A stretch of 64,000 nt of DNA from Methanobacterium_B sp963825335 (GCA_963825335.1 CAWGSP010000001.1:310001-374000); one strand, 5' to 3'. Shown: positions 36,228 through 46,207, counted from the stretch's first letter. Program-made: numbers and translations. The notes: generated from the letters alone by a model not told the origin.

Positions 36228-36929
36228 CTATTCTCCTTCATAACTTTGAAAACCATCGATCCTTCGAAGAATACCCCGGTGATACTTCTTATTGACCTTG
36301 GTTTCACCCACACACAATGTGCAAACAGCCAACGGTGCTGAATGTCTTAGTTTTTCATCTTCAATTGAAACATCTTCCGACCTGAATATTTCATCTGCGA
36401 GTTCTATACATCCCTGTCCTGAAAGTCCATTAGCTTCAATTACCTTACATCTTGGGTTCACTTCGAGTATTCTTTCCCTGAAAATTTCCCGTTCTGCCTG
36501 GGATATCATATCTCCCTTGGTTATTACAGCAATATCTGCGGTGCTGAGAAATGGGCCAACTTTGAGGGGAGTATTAGGGCCACTTGTAGCATCTATAACA
36601 CACACACCGAGACCATCTACAGTGTATGGAGCACATCTATGACATAATCCTGCAGTTTCAACAATAAGACACTCTGAATTATTTTCTTTTGCCCAACCAA
36701 CCATATCTTCTAAGTTGTATATTGCAAAATGATCGGGACACATATCCATCGAAAGCCCCACCTTGATGGGTACTCCTATTTTCTCGAATTTTTTACCATC
36801 GTCTGTGTAAAGACAATCAATTTTAACAACCGATGATTTTAATTCCTTTGCTATGAGACTTCGAAGAGTATGTATGAGTACAGATGTCTTACCAGAACCA
36901 GGGGTTCCAGCAACAATAATCATCTTCAT
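36228..36929 (-). CDS. P-loop GTPase of the HypB/CooC/UreG type
   Basis: This 233-residue nucleotide-binding protein has a Walker A GTPGSGKTS (8-16), a switch region IVETAGLCHRCAPYTVDG, and TKGDMIS as a guanine-specificity-like motif. Cysteines are numerous: DCLYTDD, MDMCPDHF, GLCHRC, and AVCTLCVGETK near the C-terminus, consistent with metal or Fe-S binding. HypB, UreG and CooC relatives use nucleotide hydrolysis to insert nickel. It overlaps the ABC ATPase by four bases (ATGA) and is followed by an Fe-S protein. A metallocentre-assembly role is inferred. Confidence 0.85.
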   Translation of the reverse strand: MKMIIVAGTPGSGKTSVLIHTLRSLIAKELKSSVVKIDCLYTDDGKKFEKIGVPIKVGLSMDMCPDHFAIYNLEDMVGWAKENNSECLIVETAGLCHRCAPYTVDGLGVCVIDATSGPNTPLKVGPFLSTADIAVITKGDMISQAEREIFRERILEVNPRCKVIEANGLSGQGCIELADEIFRSEDVSIEDEKLRHSAPLAVCTLCVGETKVNKKYHRGILRRIDGFQSYEGE

Positions 36930-37702
36930 AAACCAACATCTCCCATTTCAATGTCTTCAATCACATCCCCATTCCTAACTTTGTCCCTCAAACTCAACAT
37001 CATTTCATCCACCTTGCTCAATTTATTAGACAGGGATTTCTCAGCTTCAGAAGTGCTTAAAACCTTTTCCATTCCGCCAGATTTCATAACAATTCTTCTA
37101 TCTGTCATTAAGGCGAGTACTGGATCGTGTGTTACGACCATGACGATCTTACCATGGCCAGATAATACTTTCAATGCATCATGTTTCCTTATGCCTGCAT
37201 TTTCAATCTCATCTATGAGTACAATAGGTGAATTACTGATGATTGCAACGTCTGCAACCATCAACGCTCTTGACTGACCCCCACTCAATATGGTTAGTTC
37301 ATGATCTGTTTTTATTGGCTCGCCTGTCAATGTGTTGGCCAGGTTTACAACTGCGTTGACACATTTACTACTCGCACCCCTACACTTGGCATGGAGGCTT
37401 AAAAAATCTCCCACATTCATATCAGCAAGAAAATTCATATTTTGTGATAACTGAGCAACCATTTTTTTTCTAGGATTGGTTCTATCTTCATAAGTCGGCT
37501 CTGCATCATTCACAAGTATTTTTCTCTTCGAGAATGTATCCCTCTGGGCAAGCTGTTCAATATCCCCAATGAGTGAACTTTTCCCACTTCCAGTTGGGCC
37601 AACAACTCCAAATATTTCTCCCCTTTTAATAACCACTTCTTTTACCGGTTCTTCTTCGCCCTGTTTATTAAATCCTCCCTTAACAGTTATTTCTTCTATC
37701 AT
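36926..37702 (-). CDS. Soluble ABC-type ATPase without a permease
   Basis: This 258-residue single ABC domain has Walker A GVVGPTGSGKSSLI, a Q-loop QLSQN, the signature TILSGGQSRALMVADVAI, Walker B IVLIDEIENAGI and an H-loop VVTHDP. No transmembrane protein lies nearby, and the C-terminus has an extra helical tail (EKSLSNKLSKVDEMMLSL). It is thus likely a soluble ATPase coupled to an assembly process, not a transporter. Two ATGs (37705, 37702) overlap the comA stop; GGTGA upstream favours the second. The frame extends farther upstream antisense-like into comA and is not used. Confidence 0.85.
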   Translation of the reverse strand: MIEEITVKGGFNKQGEEEPVKEVVIKRGEIFGVVGPTGSGKSSLIGDIEQLAQRDTFSKRKILVNDAEPTYEDRTNPRKKMVAQLSQNMNFLADMNVGDFLSLHAKCRGASSKCVNAVVNLANTLTGEPIKTDHELTILSGGQSRALMVADVAIISNSPIVLIDEIENAGIRKHDALKVLSGHGKIVMVVTHDPVLALMTDRRIVMKSGGMEKVLSTSEAEKSLSNKLSKVDEMMLSLRDKVRNGDVIEDIEMGDVGL

Positions 37703-38475
37703 CATAACTTCACCTTTCCGAGGGTGTCTCCCCTCAAACCTCTCCTCATAGTTTCTAGGGCAGTTATCTCTTCTGGAGCTATATTCCCTAGGTTTACATT
37801 GGCCCCGAATTTTAGTATTAGGTAAGCTTGCTGATTTTTTTGAGGAGCCTCCCATATCAACTTATTAACATCGATACTCTCTTCAAAAATTTTTACATCA
37901 TCTTCTTTGATGCTCCCGTCACTATTGAAAATACCCAGATCCTTTCCGCCCTCTCGTGCTTCGATTATAACTTTATCTGCACCTGCTTCAAGATCTGTGT
38001 TCACCATTCTGATCCTGTCGTGTACAGTGAACTGGTGATCCTTCTTCGGATCCTTCTTACCAACCTCTGTAAGGACCATGAAACCTGCTTCTTTAACCTC
38101 AGATATTATTCTAGCCCTCTCAGTAGTTTCCATGTCTATTGTGCCGTCCGATATTTCTATAGCTTTAAATCCTAATTCCTCAGCTTCAGTTAAAAATTCA
38201 TTTAATTTACCCTGTTGATAAGCATATTCCAATAGTGTACCGCCAGGATAAGGGATAATATCGTTGGATAAATACGTATCTATTTTATATTTTACTAGCT
38301 CCCTTTCATGTACTGCAGAAGTTCCCCATCCGAACTTTGCAAGATCAACGTATGGGCCAGAGATTTCAAGAAAATCTTCTACCATATTTGGACCCATTCC
38401 TTTGTCTAGCATCATTGTCATGCCATTTTCAGGAGCTCTAACACGATCTTTTGTAAGAAAATTGAATGCATTCAT
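37702..38475 (-). CDS. comA: Phosphosulfolactate synthase (coenzyme M biosynthesis)
   Basis: ComA adds sulfite to phosphoenolpyruvate, the first step of coenzyme M synthesis in Methanobacteriales and Methanococcales. The 257-residue TIM barrel has the family segments GMTMMLDKGMGPN, VDLAKFGWGTS, IIPYPGGTLLEYAY, GFKAIEISDGTI, LTEVGKKDPKKD, DKVIIEAREGGKD and ANVNLGNIAPEEITALE. It leads the run comA, ABC ATPase, GTPase, Fe-S protein and CofE-like protein, with overlapping or near-touching genes at the first three joints. Confidence 0.95.
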   Translation of the reverse strand: MNAFNFLTKDRVRAPENGMTMMLDKGMGPNMVEDFLEISGPYVDLAKFGWGTSAVHERELVKYKIDTYLSNDIIPYPGGTLLEYAYQQGKLNEFLTEAEELGFKAIEISDGTIDMETTERARIISEVKEAGFMVLTEVGKKDPKKDHQFTVHDRIRMVNTDLEAGADKVIIEAREGGKDLGIFNSDGSIKEDDVKIFEESIDVNKLIWEAPQKNQQAYLILKFGANVNLGNIAPEEITALETMRRGLRGDTLGKVKL

Positions 38476-38730
38476 TAGATCACCTATTTTGTCTGTTAAT
38501 TTATATGATATGATTCTTGTGATAATTAAATAATTTGAATTATTCTAATAGGTATTGAGTGTATTAATAATTTATGCTTATAGGTAATATAATAAAATAT
38601 GTGAGTAATATTAAAAATTTATACCAAATTAACTCGTTGCAAACAATTACATATTTGAGGCATTGCTGATAATAATACTATGATATAAAAATATTCTAAA
38701 TAACCCAAATATTTGATTAGGAGGAGTTTC

Positions 38731-39300
38731 ATGGAAAAACCTATAACTTACTTCGAAAATACAGGAGAAGAAAATACCAGCCAGATTATAGAACTCGTTA
38801 AGATCAGAAGGAAAGAACTCGGAATAAAAAACATCGTTGTTGCTTCTGCAACAGGCAGATCATGTGTCGAACTTGCCAAGAGCATTGATGATCCAGAAAT
38901 AAACATTGTAAACGTAACACATCATGCTGGTTTCAAGGGTGGGGATTCGACTGAACTCGAACCAAAATATTCCGAAGAACTGGAAAAGCTTGGTATAAAA
39001 ACTTACTCTGGATCACACTCCTTAAGTGGAGTTGGACGAGGGATATCAAACAAATTTGGTGGCATAACTCCCGTTGAAATTATTGCAGCAACGCTTCGCT
39101 TATTTTCACAAGGTGTTAAAGTAGGTGTCGAAATAAGTGTTATGACAGCAGATGCAGGACTCATTCCAACTGATTCTGAAGTTATAGCAATAGGAGGAAC
39201 AGGAAAGGGTTTAGATGCAGCCATAGTTTTGAGACCGTCCCACATGGGAAATTTCTTTGACCTCAAAATAAATGAGATCATTGCCATGCCAAGACCCTAG
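38731..39300 (+). CDS. Pyruvate kinase C-terminal-domain-like protein
   Basis: This 189-residue protein resembles the alpha/beta C-terminal domain of pyruvate kinase without the catalytic barrel (ITYFENTGEENTSQIIELV, NIVVASATGRSCVELAK, NVTHHAGFKGGDSTEL, EVIAIGGTGKGLDAAIVLRP). That domain binds allosteric ligands in pyruvate kinase. Free-standing copies are common in methanogens and their role is unknown. The strong AGGAGGAG site six bases upstream fixes ATG 38731. It is divergent from comA with about 255 bases between. Confidence 0.88.
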   Translation: MEKPITYFENTGEENTSQIIELVKIRRKELGIKNIVVASATGRSCVELAKSIDDPEINIVNVTHHAGFKGGDSTELEPKYSEELEKLGIKTYSGSHSLSGVGRGISNKFGGITPVEIIAATLRLFSQGVKVGVEISVMTADAGLIPTDSEVIAIGGTGKGLDAAIVLRPSHMGNFFDLKINEIIAMPRP

Positions 39301-39466
39301 TTGTTTAATATGCACAGACCAAAATTTTCACCCAAATTGTTCACATTACAACCAAGTGAAATAAGTAAGTCACAAATGCCTCGTGCATAACTTTTAATGA
39401 GATTTAAATGATAAGGGTTAAAAATTCATAGTTCGAAGATAAATTATCATTAAAATTACCGTTGCT

Positions 39467-39474
39467 TTTAAATA
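39467..39474 (+). promoter_or_regulatory. TATA box of ftsZ
   Basis: TTTAAATA lies 56 bases before the ftsZ TTG start, giving a leader of about 30 bases that contains the purine-rich site GGGGGTAGGA. Confidence 0.5.
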
Positions 39475-39529
39475 TAAGTAGGTACAATAACACAATTAAC
39501 ATAACCAACATTAACTGTGGGGGTAGGAA

Positions 39530-40678
39530 TTGAAATCTCTTATAAACAATACCATAAAGGAATCTGAAAAAAGAAAAGAAAGATCGACCATGGAAGAGCG
39601 CAATTCATATGACGACGACATTGATAGCGATCTTAAAGAGATTATCCAACGAAGCCGAGCTAAAATTTTCGTAGTAGGAACTGGAGGGGCAGGAAATAAT
39701 ACAGTTTCGAGATTGGCGGAAATAGGAGTCGAAGGTGCGGGCACACTTTCCGTTAACACGGATGCACAAGATCTCTTTTACTCAAAGTCTGATCATAAAA
39801 TATTAATTGGTAGATCTACATGTGGAGGACTCGGTGCAGGTGGAATACCTGATATCGGTGAAGAGAGTGCTGAAGAAAGTGAGGAGCAACTCAAAGAAAA
39901 ACTTGAAGGGGCCGATATGGTCTTTGTTACCTGCGGATTAGGTGGAGGAACTGGAACAGGTTCTGCACCGGTGATATCCAAGTTATCAAAGAAAATCGGT
40001 GCATTAACAATTGCAGTAGCCACCATGCCATTCAGTGCAGAAGGACTTAGAAGAAGGGAAAATGCAGAAAAAGGACTCGAAAAATTACAGAGTGCTGCAG
40101 ACACCGTAATAGTGATCCCAAATGATAAGCTCCTAGAAGTGGCACCCAACCTGCCAATAAACAAAGCATTCATGGTTGCAGACGAACTATTAGGAAGGGC
40201 CGTAAAGGGTATAACAGAACTCATAACTAAACCCGGACTCGTGAGTCTCGATTTCGCAGATATTAAGAGTATAATGATGGGATCTGGCATGGCCATGATA
40301 GGAATGGGAGAATCAGACTCGGGTGACAGAGCAATAGAATCTGTACACGAAGCACTGAACAGTCCACTCCTCGACTTGGACATATCCAATGCAAAGGGTG
40401 CACTGATAAACATATCAGGAAGCTCAGATCTTACACTGCACGAAGCCGAAAAGGTAGTACAAATTGTTGCCGATGAATTAGATCCAGACGCAAACATAAT
40501 ATGGGGTACGCAGATACAAGAAGACCTTGAAAATGTCATCAGGACAACCATTGTTGTTGCTGGAGTAAAATCCCCACATATATTTGGAATGCCCGGTGAA
40601 AAGGAATTCGTTGAGGAAAGGCAGAGAGAAGCTGTTCCTGAATCTTCATTGGAAGAATTTATAGATGGTGTTTTCTAA
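39530..40678 (+). CDS. ftsZ: Cell division protein FtsZ
   Basis: FtsZ is the tubulin-like GTPase that forms the division ring. The 382 residues include a charged N-terminal tail (1-40), the GTPase domain with FVVGTGGAGNNTV, VNTDAQDL, the tubulin signature CGLGGGTGTGSAP (about 145-157) and NAEKGLEKL, then the C-terminal domain, and a short acidic tail. The start is TTG 39530 with GGGGGTAGGA right upstream; an ATG at 39590 also lies in frame but would remove part of the tail. It is followed by secE and spt5, the usual euryarchaeal order. Confidence 0.97.
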   Translation: MKSLINNTIKESEKRKERSTMEERNSYDDDIDSDLKEIIQRSRAKIFVVGTGGAGNNTVSRLAEIGVEGAGTLSVNTDAQDLFYSKSDHKILIGRSTCGGLGAGGIPDIGEESAEESEEQLKEKLEGADMVFVTCGLGGGTGTGSAPVISKLSKKIGALTIAVATMPFSAEGLRRRENAEKGLEKLQSAADTVIVIPNDKLLEVAPNLPINKAFMVADELLGRAVKGITELITKPGLVSLDFADIKSIMMGSGMAMIGMGESDSGDRAIESVHEALNSPLLDLDISNAKGALINISGSSDLTLHEAEKVVQIVADELDPDANIIWGTQIQEDLENVIRTTIVVAGVKSPHIFGMPGEKEFVEERQREAVPESSLEEFIDGVF

Positions 40679-40777
40679 TAAATCACCTTAATTAAAATTA
40701 AGGCAAAACCCATTAATTAAAAAATTCCCCCTATTTTCCTTAAGTTTAGTGATTACCATCTCCAATAAATGGAAAGG

Positions 40778-40786
40778 TTTATAAAT
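40778..40786 (+). promoter_or_regulatory. TATA box of the secE-spt5-rpl11 operon
   Basis: TTTATAAAT preceded by the purine-rich GGAAAGG (a plausible BRE) lies about 90 bases before the secE ATG. This is among the best-looking promoters in the window. Confidence 0.6.
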
Positions 40787-40872
40787 CTCTAAACCTATAC
40801 CCTCCTATTGTGATCTATATAATTTTAAAAAATTCTCATTCTCTTTAATAATCAATTGAAGTGGGTAATTCT

Positions 40873-41058
40873 ATGAACATTAATAAAAAATCTATCGTCG
40901 ATTTTATAAAACTCTGTCAAAGAGTTCTGCATGTGTCTAAAAAACCAGGTAGAACTGAATATCAAAATGTTGCGAAGATAACTGGGATAGGCGTAATAAT
41001 AATAGGAGTTGTTGGTTTTATAATAAGCATCGCAGCCCAACTATTAAGCTACATATAA
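40873..41058 (+). CDS. secE: Preprotein translocase subunit SecE (Sec61 gamma)
   Basis: This 61-residue tail-anchored subunit has an amphipathic N-terminal helix (SIVDFIKLCQRVLHVSKKPG) with the conserved SKKPGRTEY segment, and one transmembrane helix (about 36-58, ITGIGVIIIGVVGFIISIAAQLL). It clamps the SecY pore. A GTG at 40861 in frame could start it four codons earlier, but ATG 40873 fits family length. It lies between ftsZ and spt5. Confidence 0.95.
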   Translation: MNINKKSIVDFIKLCQRVLHVSKKPGRTEYQNVAKITGIGVIIIGVVGFIISIAAQLLSYI

Positions 41059-41157
41059 ATCAAAATATAAATATTCAGTGATCAAATAGAATAATATATA
41101 TCATACAAGTTTAACACCGTTTAAGTAGGTAAAAGTTTATTACAGGTTAGTGATAAT

Positions 41158-42089
<932 letters not shown>

Positions 42090-42102
42090 AACTTATTACA
42101 CT

Positions 42103-42110
42103 TTTATATA
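42103..42110 (+). promoter_or_regulatory. Probable TATA box of the rpl1-P0-P1 operon
   Basis: TTTATATA lies 13 bases after the rpl11 stop and about 195 bases before the rpl1 start. If used, it gives a leader of roughly 170 bases that contains the two hairpins at 42168-42188 and 42271-42292. Confidence 0.5.
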
Positions 42111-42167
42111 AGTTTTTTTTGAATGAGTTGCAAAGGATAATGCTTTTATGCGAAGATAATTCAAATG

Positions 42168-42292
42168 ATCATGATCAAGGATCATGATGTTTTAAACATT
42201 TCACAAATTTAATTTCATAGATATGGCAATCATATCATTGAACACAGAAAATACAAAAAATAATTCGTGTGAACTTTTCACTTAAAAAGTTC
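42168..42292 (+). promoter_or_regulatory. rpl1 leader with two hairpins beside the ribosome binding site
   Basis: The first hairpin is ATCATGATC (42168-42176) with GATCATGAT (42180-42188), a perfect 9-base stem with loop AAG. The second is GAACTTTT (42271-42278) with AAAAGTTC (42285-42292), a perfect 8-base stem with a 6-base loop, ending three bases before the ribosome binding site GGAGGA (42295-42300) of rpl1. Such structure fits translational control of the ribosomal stalk genes. L1 is known to autoregulate its operon in Methanococcus, but whether this RNA binds L1 cannot be told here. Confidence 0.55.
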
Positions 42293-42305
42293 ATGGAGGA
42301 ATTAG

Positions 42306-42944
42306 ATGAACGAAGAAATATTGGAAGCGGTGAAGAAGGCTAAATCAGATTCAAAGCCGAGGAACTTCACACAATCCGTTGATGTTATCATAACCATCAA
42401 GGATTTAGACGTGAAAAAGCCAGAAAACCGTATAGACGAAGAAGTGTTTCTCCCAAATGGACGTGGTAAAGACGTAACAATTGTCTTTATAGCAGAAGGA
42501 GAACTGGCGCTTCTAGCGAAAAATGCCGGTGCAGACCTTGTCATAACAAAGGAAGATCTAGAAACCTTTGGAAAAGACAGGAAAGCAGCTAAAAAAGTTG
42601 CAAACAGGCACGACTTTTTCGTTGCACAGGCAGACCTAATGCCCTTTGTGGGTAGGTTCCTAGGACCAGTTCTAGGACCAAGGAAAAAAATGCCAAAGCC
42701 AGTTCCTGCCTCAGCTAAACCTGAGCCATTGATGGAGAGACTTAAAAATACAACAAAAGTTAGAATAAAAGACCAACCAGTTGTTCAGGCCATTGTCGGC
42801 TCCCAGGAGATGGATGATGAGCTTATTGTAGATAACATTGAAGCCGTGCTTGATATACTGGACAGGAATCTTGAGAAAGGAAGAAACCAAATCAAATCCA
42901 TGTATGTTAAAACAACCATGGGTCCAGTAGTGAAGGTGATCTAA
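42306..42944 (+). CDS. rpl1: Ribosomal protein L1
   Basis: The 212-residue L1 of the ribosomal stalk base has the two-domain pattern: RNFTQSVDVIITIKDLDVKK near the start, FVAQADLMPFVGRFLGPVLG (about 106-125) with KMPKPVP, and a C-terminal KSMYVKTTMGPVVKV. GGAGGA precedes ATG 42306. Its stop overlaps the P0 start (TAATG). Confidence 0.97.
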   Translation: MNEEILEAVKKAKSDSKPRNFTQSVDVIITIKDLDVKKPENRIDEEVFLPNGRGKDVTIVFIAEGELALLAKNAGADLVITKEDLETFGKDRKAAKKVANRHDFFVAQADLMPFVGRFLGPVLGPRKKMPKPVPASAKPEPLMERLKNTTKVRIKDQPVVQAIVGSQEMDDELIVDNIEAVLDILDRNLEKGRNQIKSMYVKTTMGPVVKVI

Positions 42945-43942
42945 TGCCTCATGTTGCTGAATGGAAGAAAGATGAAGTAGCTAGTCTCAAGAAACTCATA
43001 GAGAGTCATGAAGTAGTGGGTATGGCAAATCTTTCAGATATACCCGCACCCCAGCTCCAGAAAATGCGCCGTTCACTCAAAGATAGTGCTACACTCAAGA
43101 TGTCAAGGAAAACTTTCATGAGCCTTGCATTGAAAGAAAGCAGTAAGAAGAACATAACAGTATTGGAAGAGCATATGGAAGGGCAGCCTGCCTTGATATT
43201 TACAAACATGAATCCATTTAAACTTTATAAGATTCTTGAAGGCAGTAAAACAGCAGCCCCTGCAAAGGCTGGAAGCATTGCACCGGAGGACATCATCGTT
43301 CCTAAAGGTGATACAGCTTTTAAACCAGGACCAATACTTGGTGAACTTCAAAAAATAGGTATCCCTGCAAAGATAGAGAAGGGAAAGATAGTTATAACAG
43401 CCAATAAAACCATAGTAACTGCTGGAGATTCAATTCCTAAGGATGTCGCAAGCATATTAACCAGGCTTGACATATTTCCATTAGAAGTAGGAATTGATCT
43501 TAGAGCCGCTTATGAAGATCAAACTATTTATACGTCTGATCTATTAACTATCGATGATGAGAAAACCTTAGCAGATATACAAAAAGCATTCACTCAAGCA
43601 ATGAACCTTTCAGTGAACGCGGTTATATTAACCAAAGAATCTGTACCAGTAATCCTACAGAAAGCTGCTTCACAGGCTTTAAACCTTGCGGTAAACGCAG
43701 AGATATTAACGTCAAAAACAAGTGGTATACTACTTGCCAAGGCCTACGCTCAGATGCTAGCTATTGCAGCTGAAGTAGCAGCCATAGACGAGAATGCGAT
43801 TGATGACGAACTCAGAGAAAAATTGAGTTCAACCACCGCTAAGGTCGAAACCAAAGAAGATGAAGAAGAACCAGAAGAAGATGAAGAAGAAGAGGAAGAT
43901 GAGGGAGATGCAGCAGCAGGACTCGGAGCACTCTTCGGATAA
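42944..43942 (+). CDS. rplP0: Ribosomal protein L10 / acidic P0
   Basis: P0 anchors the P1 dimers of the stalk. The 332 residues have the rRNA-binding L10 domain (about 1-105), the archaeal insertion (about 105-180), helices that bind P1 dimers (repeats with MNLSVNAVILTKESVP and ALNLAVNAEILTSKT, about 215-285), and an acidic hinge ending AAAGLGALFG, the translation-factor-binding tail shared with P1. Its ATG overlaps the rpl1 stop, and P1 follows after 62 bases. Confidence 0.96.
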   Translation: MPHVAEWKKDEVASLKKLIESHEVVGMANLSDIPAPQLQKMRRSLKDSATLKMSRKTFMSLALKESSKKNITVLEEHMEGQPALIFTNMNPFKLYKILEGSKTAAPAKAGSIAPEDIIVPKGDTAFKPGPILGELQKIGIPAKIEKGKIVITANKTIVTAGDSIPKDVASILTRLDIFPLEVGIDLRAAYEDQTIYTSDLLTIDDEKTLADIQKAFTQAMNLSVNAVILTKESVPVILQKAASQALNLAVNAEILTSKTSGILLAKAYAQMLAIAAEVAAIDENAIDDELREKLSSTTAKVETKEDEEEPEEDEEEEEDEGDAAAGLGALFG

Positions 43943-44004
43943 TATCAGATTTAATTTAAAGAATTTAATGAAATTAAGTAAAATTTAAACTTTGAGGTGA
44001 TCAT

Positions 44005-44310
44005 ATGGAGTATATATACGCAGCAATGTTATTGCACACAACCGGTCAAGAAATTAACGAAGAAAATGTAAATAAGGTCTTAGAAGCAGCAGGCGCAAAA
44101 ATCGACGAAGCAAGGGTTAAATCATTAATTGCAGCTCTAGAAGATGTTGATATAGAAGAAGCTATTGAAAAATCTGCATTCGCAGCAGCACCAGCAGCAG
44201 CAGCACCAGCTGCAGCAGCACCAGCAGCTGAAGAAGAGGAAGAAGAGGAAGAGGACGAAGAAGAAAAAGAAGAAGAAGCAGCAGCCGGACTCGGCGCACT
44301 CTTCGGTTAA
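44005..44310 (+). CDS. rpl12: Ribosomal protein P1 (L12)
   Basis: The 101-residue stalk protein has an N-terminal helical dimer domain (MEYIYAAMLLHTTGQEINEENV), an Ala/Pro hinge (about 58-74), a long Glu-rich stretch, and the tail AAAGLGALFG that matches P0. GAGGTGAT precedes the ATG. It closes the ribosomal run. Confidence 0.97.
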   Translation: MEYIYAAMLLHTTGQEINEENVNKVLEAAGAKIDEARVKSLIAALEDVDIEEAIEKSAFAAAPAAAAPAAAAPAAEEEEEEEEDEEEKEEEAAAGLGALFG

Positions 44311-44803
44311 TTTCTTTTTTAGGTCAAACTTAGCTATCAAATAAATATTTTGACTGCTTTTGACCTTTCTTACTTTTATTTTAATATTCATTCCTAGATT
44401 ATATACTGAAAGAAATATTCATTTTGAAGACAATTTTTTTTATTTTAATGTAACGTTCGATCGAACACTATCCTTTCAATCTCAATTTTAAATAGTTTTC
44501 GGAAAACAAGTTTTGTTTTGTTGGAGATCAATTAGATAAATCGTCATTTAATTGACTTATATGCTCGATAACTTCTGATCCCACCATCCCAAACAAACTA
44601 CCGAGAAGCCAAAAAACTAAATATAGATTAGTTTTTTTATTAGATTAAATTTTTTAAGTTTTTATTTTTTTGTATTCTGGTTGTAATTGATTTTTATTCA
44701 TTGTTATTAGTTTCTAATATTTGTCTATGCAGTATATTTCGCAAATTTTATATTGTTTAATCTTATATTAGTTTGATGATGATCTTTTAGACTGGAGAGA
44801 CTT
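44311..44803. other. Gap between rpl12 and the kinase island
   Basis: AGGTCAAA (44321-44328) and TTTGACCT (44359-44366) form an 8-base inverted repeat with a 30-base loop and T-rich sequence after it, a possible rpl12 terminator. A perfect 12-base palindrome GTTCGATCGAAC lies at 44455-44466. On the minus strand around 44520-44620 a short frame reads LVFWLLGSLFGMVGSEVIEH, like a membrane segment, but has no proper start; it may be a remnant. Confidence 0.4.
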
Positions 44804-46207
44804 ATGCCTAGTATTCCGAATTATCAAACTTTAGAGCAATGTAAATCTATTTTTATGAACAATTTGTATGCTATTTTACTCACATCAAAAGATTATCCTA
44901 ATACAGTTTTTTATGTTAATTCTGCTGCTGAGGAATTGTTTGGATACTCTGAAGAAGAAATATATAAAATGGGATGGAGAGAACTCGTAGATAATAACGA
45001 TTCACAGTTACCAGATTTTTTAGAAATATTATCATGTTCAGGAAATGCAAAAGGTGAATTATTACTCGTAAAAAAAGATGGGTCAAAATTTCCAGGTGAA
45101 ATTTCTACAAATGATTTCATTGATAGTAATATTTCAATTTCTGTATCTATTGTTAAAGATCTTAGCAAACGTAACAAATTTATGAGAGAACTTCAAATGA
45201 GTGAAGGGCGATTTCGTGCTGTTGCAGAATCAAACGTAGATGCTATTATAATCACGGATATGAATGGAACAATATTGTTTTCTAATAATAGTTTGGAAAA
45301 GATTTTTGGATATTCCGAAGAAGAAATTATAGGTGAACAAATAACAATCTTGATGCCGGATAGATACAAAGAAGGCCATCTAAATGGATTAAAAAGATAT
45401 AAAATTGGAGAGAACTCAGCTATAGGTTCAACCAGAAAAACGAATGGATTAAAAAAGGATGGAACAGAAGTACCCATTGAAATGTCATTTTCAGCTTATA
45501 AATCTGGAAAAGAAATTTATCTATCATCTGTCATCAGAGACATCTCAGAACGAGAAAAAGCTGAAAAAAAAATCAAAACTTCACTTAAAGAAAAAGAAAT
45601 TCTATTAAAAGAAATACACCACAGGGTCAAAAACAATTTACAAATTATATCCAGCCTATTAAACTTACAAAAAGAATATGTTGATGATGAAGAAGCTTTA
45701 AATGTCCTCTTAGAAAGCCAAAACCGGGTAAAAGCTATGGCTATAATCCATGAAAATCTTTACCAATCAAATAATCTGTCATATATAAAATTTGATAACT
45801 ACTTAGAAAAACTTGTTTCAACATTATTTTATTCATATAATAAGAACGAACAAATTAAATCGTCAATAGATGTTGAAGATATTAAGTTAAATATTGATAC
45901 AGCTATTCCTTGTGGTCTCATAATCAATGAATTAATTTCCAACAGCCTAAAACATGCTTTCAACGATGAGGAAAAAGGACTAATTAAAATAATAGTAAAA
46001 AAACATTATGATGGTTATGAGTTAATAGTTTATGATAATGGTATGGGATTTCCGGAAGATATTGATTTCAAAAACACTCATTCACTTGGACTTAAACTAG
46101 TTAATAGTCTCGTTGATCAAATAAATGGTCAAATTACTATGAACCAAAATCAAGGAACAGAATTCAAAATCAATTTTAAAGAAATAAAATATGAAAATAG
46201 AATTTAA
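44804..46207 (+). CDS. PAS-PAS sensor histidine kinase (HisKA_2 type)
   Basis: This 467-residue soluble kinase has two PAS domains (about 15-125, with AEELFGYSEEEIYKMGW; and 130-250, with LEKIFGYSEEEIIGEQ) and a HisKA_2 dimer domain, whose phospho-acceptor is the first His of EIHHRVKNNLQIISSLL (about 272-288). A HATPase domain with NELISNSLKHAF (N box) and DNGMGFPEDI (G1) completes it. There is no transmembrane helix, so it senses a cytoplasmic cue through PAS. GGAGAG precedes the ATG. No receiver follows directly; the closest are at 52782 and 53234. Confidence 0.93.
   Translation: MPSIPNYQTLEQCKSIFMNNLYAILLTSKDYPNTVFYVNSAAEELFGYSEEEIYKMGWRELVDNNDSQLPDFLEILSCSGNAKGELLLVKKDGSKFPGEISTNDFIDSNISISVSIVKDLSKRNKFMRELQMSEGRFRAVAESNVDAIIITDMNGTILFSNNSLEKIFGYSEEEIIGEQITILMPDRYKEGHLNGLKRYKIGENSAIGSTRKTNGLKKDGTEVPIEMSFSAYKSGKEIYLSSVIRDISEREKAEKKIKTSLKEKEILLKEIHHRVKNNLQIISSLLNLQKEYVDDEEALNVLLESQNRVKAMAIIHENLYQSNNLSYIKFDNYLEKLVSTLFYSYNKNEQIKSSIDVEDIKLNIDTAIPCGLIINELISNSLKHAFNDEEKGLIKIIVKKHYDGYELIVYDNGMGFPEDIDFKNTHSLGLKLVNSLVDQINGQITMNQNQGTEFKINFKEIKYENRI

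Noticed and set aside
36926..37855. Long start for the ABC ATPase reaching into comA
   Set aside because: The first 51 codons overlap the end of comA in another frame and show no ABC similarity; ATG 37702 has GGTGA upstream.
44137..44391. Cysteine- and phenylalanine-rich frame opposite rpl12
   Set aside because: It is the antisense of the Glu/Ala/Pro repeats in P1 and has no independent support.
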